Shown here: positions 62,708-64,000 of the stretch, in pieces
Layout: the number at the start of each line of letters is the position of its first letter
How positions within the stretch are numbered: position 1 is the stretch's first letter
Assembly (NCBI GenBank): GCA_964467255.1
Contig: CAYXPR010000006.1
Location: forward strand, 62,001 to 126,000
DNA from: CAYXPR01 sp964467255
GTDB taxonomy: Bacteria; Pseudomonadota; Alphaproteobacteria; Rickettsiales; RGZB01
Direction of reading: 5' to 3'
Length of the DNA stretch: 64,000 nucleotides
Made by a program: the position numbers and the translations under genes
The notes under the pieces: model-generated
Seen by the model: the letters and a program-made list of their open reading frames with translations, nothing else
The model's database searches: none
Told to the model about the DNA's origin: nothing

Positions 62708-64000
62708 TTATTCTTCAGCCATATCTAAATATGCCCCTGCCGGAACGGGGGGGGCATATTGTTTTAAGGCCGCGCGAACAGCTTTTATTTCTTTTGGCGC
62801 GGCATAAAACGTCACCGTGCCGCTCTGCGCCGCAACAGGCTCGCGCGCCAGCGAAAGATTCGCCACCACCTTCCAGCCCTTCGGCACATACGCCTTAAAC
62901 CACGGCGCATACACCATCATAAGCCCGATATTATGTTTCTGTATCAGGTCCTGAACAGCTGCGTTCTTCACCGCCGCACGAGATTCCGTAGATGAAATCC
63001 CCACCACATCCAGCACATAGGATGGATTTTTATAATTCACCAGGCCGATATCATTCACCGCCACGGGTTTTTTATAATAGTGTTTTGAAAAATCAGCCAT
63101 CTGTTGCTGCTGCAGATAGATATCATTCGTCGCATAGGCTACCTGCCACACGCTATGGCTTACATACACATAAAATATGCACAGTATCGCCAGAAAAACG
63201 CGCCCAAGGCTGCGCGCGTGCTCCTCGCGCTGCAGGAGTGCGGTCAGCGCAGTGCGATGCAGATACAGCAGTAATACCGCGCTGAAGGCCAGCGCATACA
63301 TTTCAAATCGGTGACCATTCCCAATGCGCCCCACCATCATTTGCGCTAGCACTGGCAGTGCCAAAATCATCCCTGTCATTCGATGACTCTTTGTACGATA
63401 TGCTGCCAACAGAAAAGCAAAAGCACTCATCGCCATAAGCCACAGTTGAGCGTGATTCGTGTTCACCAGCATGCGCTCCCACCACGCATCGCCCGCCACT
63501 AATTTATTTAGCGCCGAGTGCGGGAGCGGCGCAAGCCCCAGCGACGTTAAATAAAAACTAAACCCACCAACCAATGCAGTAATGCATGCACCCGTTATCA
63601 GCACCTGTTTCACCTGACCACGCAGCAACAATAGCATCAGCACAACACCTGAAATCGCAAGGCATTCATAGCGCACCAGCGGCAGAAAAATCAGCACCGC
63701 ATAGAACCACCGCGACGGCATAGTTTTCTCTTCAAACATCTGCACCAGAACAGAAGTCACCAGCAGCACTAGCCACACTTGCAGCATGTGTTCCATGCCG
63801 AGCAGCACCAGCCCAGGCATGTTCAGCGCTGGCACCAGCAGGCAGCTTATCAGCGCCAGTTGTGGCCAGAGTGTTTTTTCTTCGCGGCGGAAGATAAACG
63901 CGGTGGTCTGCGTCAGCACATATACCGCACAAAACCCAAAAAAAATATTGAGCACCAGTGGCGCGAAATCCAAGAGCCCTAGCCCCGCAAACGGTGCCAG
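62708..64000 (-). CDS. Polytopic membrane protein, glycosyltransferase-like (5' end cut by window edge)
   Basis: At least 430 residues are read leftward from the right edge. An internal TTG at 63973 is not a true start because the frame stays open to 64000. It has about nine hydrophobic spans (LVLNIFFGFCAVYVLTQ, LALISCLLVPALNMPG, VWLVLLVTSVLVQM and others), then a periplasmic C-terminal part (about 140 residues) ending AGAYLDMAEE. The layout is like GT-C (ArnT/PMT-type) enzymes whose catalytic Asp/Glu would be in the first loop, outside the window. The family is not certain. It converges on the repeat-protein gene with a 3-nt gap. Confidence 0.75.
   Translation of the reverse strand: MAPFAGLGLLDFAPLVLNIFFGFCAVYVLTQTTAFIFRREEKTLWPQLALISCLLVPALNMPGLVLLGMEHMLQVWLVLLVTSVLVQMFEEKTMPSRWFYAVLIFLPLVRYECLAISGVVLMLLLLRGQVKQVLITGACITALVGGFSFYLTSLGLAPLPHSALNKLVAGDAWWERMLVNTNHAQLWLMAMSAFAFLLAAYRTKSHRMTGMILALPVLAQMMVGRIGNGHRFEMYALAFSAVLLLYLHRTALTALLQREEHARSLGRVFLAILCIFYVYVSHSVWQVAYATNDIYLQQQQMADFSKHYYKKPVAVNDIGLVNYKNPSYVLDVVGISSTESRAAVKNAAVQDLIQKHNIGLMMVYAPWFKAYVPKGWKVVANLSLAREPVAAQSGTVTFYAAPKEIKAVRAALKQYAPPVPAGAYLDMAEE

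Overview
This window is a stretch of an alphaproteobacterial chromosome, possibly from a free-living, ubiquinone-using lineage near the Rhodospirillales/Micavibrionales. I cannot name a species. The evidence is the gene order tig-clpP-clpX-lon-hupB, an F1-only atpHAGDC operon close to priA-fsa-xerC, a DUF2336 protein, a short-type PhaC with phaA and phaB, argJ-mutT, Coq10/RatA-like and UbiG proteins, tRNAs with genome-encoded CCA, and a promoter upstream of lon that fits the alphaproteobacterial heat-shock (RpoH) pattern.

Layout. 1-2.8 kb: C-terminally cut polyphosphate kinase, a START/SRPBCC protein and an ArsR-type regulator. 3.0-9.7 kb: tRNA-Leu and the protein-quality-control block (trigger factor, ClpP, ClpX, Lon) followed by HU. 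9.9-10.9 kb: a small tRNA-associated variable spot (tRNA-Val with a duplicated 3' end, a GC-rich 90-residue orphan gene of foreign appearance, tRNA-Asp). 10.9-14.6 kb: polyhydroxybutyrate cluster (small PhaC partner overlapping phaC, phaA, a small exported protein, phaB). 14.65-19.05 kb: tRNA-Cys with a damaged copy of its 3' end, a very large secreted ankyrin/Pro-Ala-rich/SPOR protein, and tRNA-Asn with a long palindrome. 19.2-22.5 kb: a five-gene leftward set (class III aminotransferase, small protein, NIP-like aquaporin, two membrane proteins). 22.7-24.4 kb: an unusual glutamyl-tRNA-reductase-like protein with lost catalytic motifs and a different C-terminal half.

24.4-40.4 kb: mostly housekeeping genes: an RlmI-like rRNA methyltransferase, a small protein with its own promoter and terminator, DUF2336, a YbbAP-type ABC exporter head-to-head with TesA, a zinc acylase, MutT, ArgJ, IspH, ZapE/PanC divergent pair, a redoxin, and a glycosyltransferase/flippase-like pair. 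40.5-51.7 kb: DnaE, a second ankyrin/Pro-rich exported protein, IlvD, hypotheticals, UbiG and an AT-rich glycosyltransferase. 51.7-64 kb: the F1 ATP synthase operon, two unrecognised genes, PriA, Fsa, XerC, a small exported protein made of 19-residue repeats, and a membrane protein running off the right edge.

Most of the window is core genome. The least expected parts are the degenerate GluTR-like protein (22.7-24.4 kb), the two cell-envelope ankyrin/Pro-Ala-rich proteins, the tRNA 3'-end copies with adjoining stem-loops, the 182-nt overlap at phaC, and the 19-residue repeat protein. All functional statements are read from sequence by eye, without database searches.
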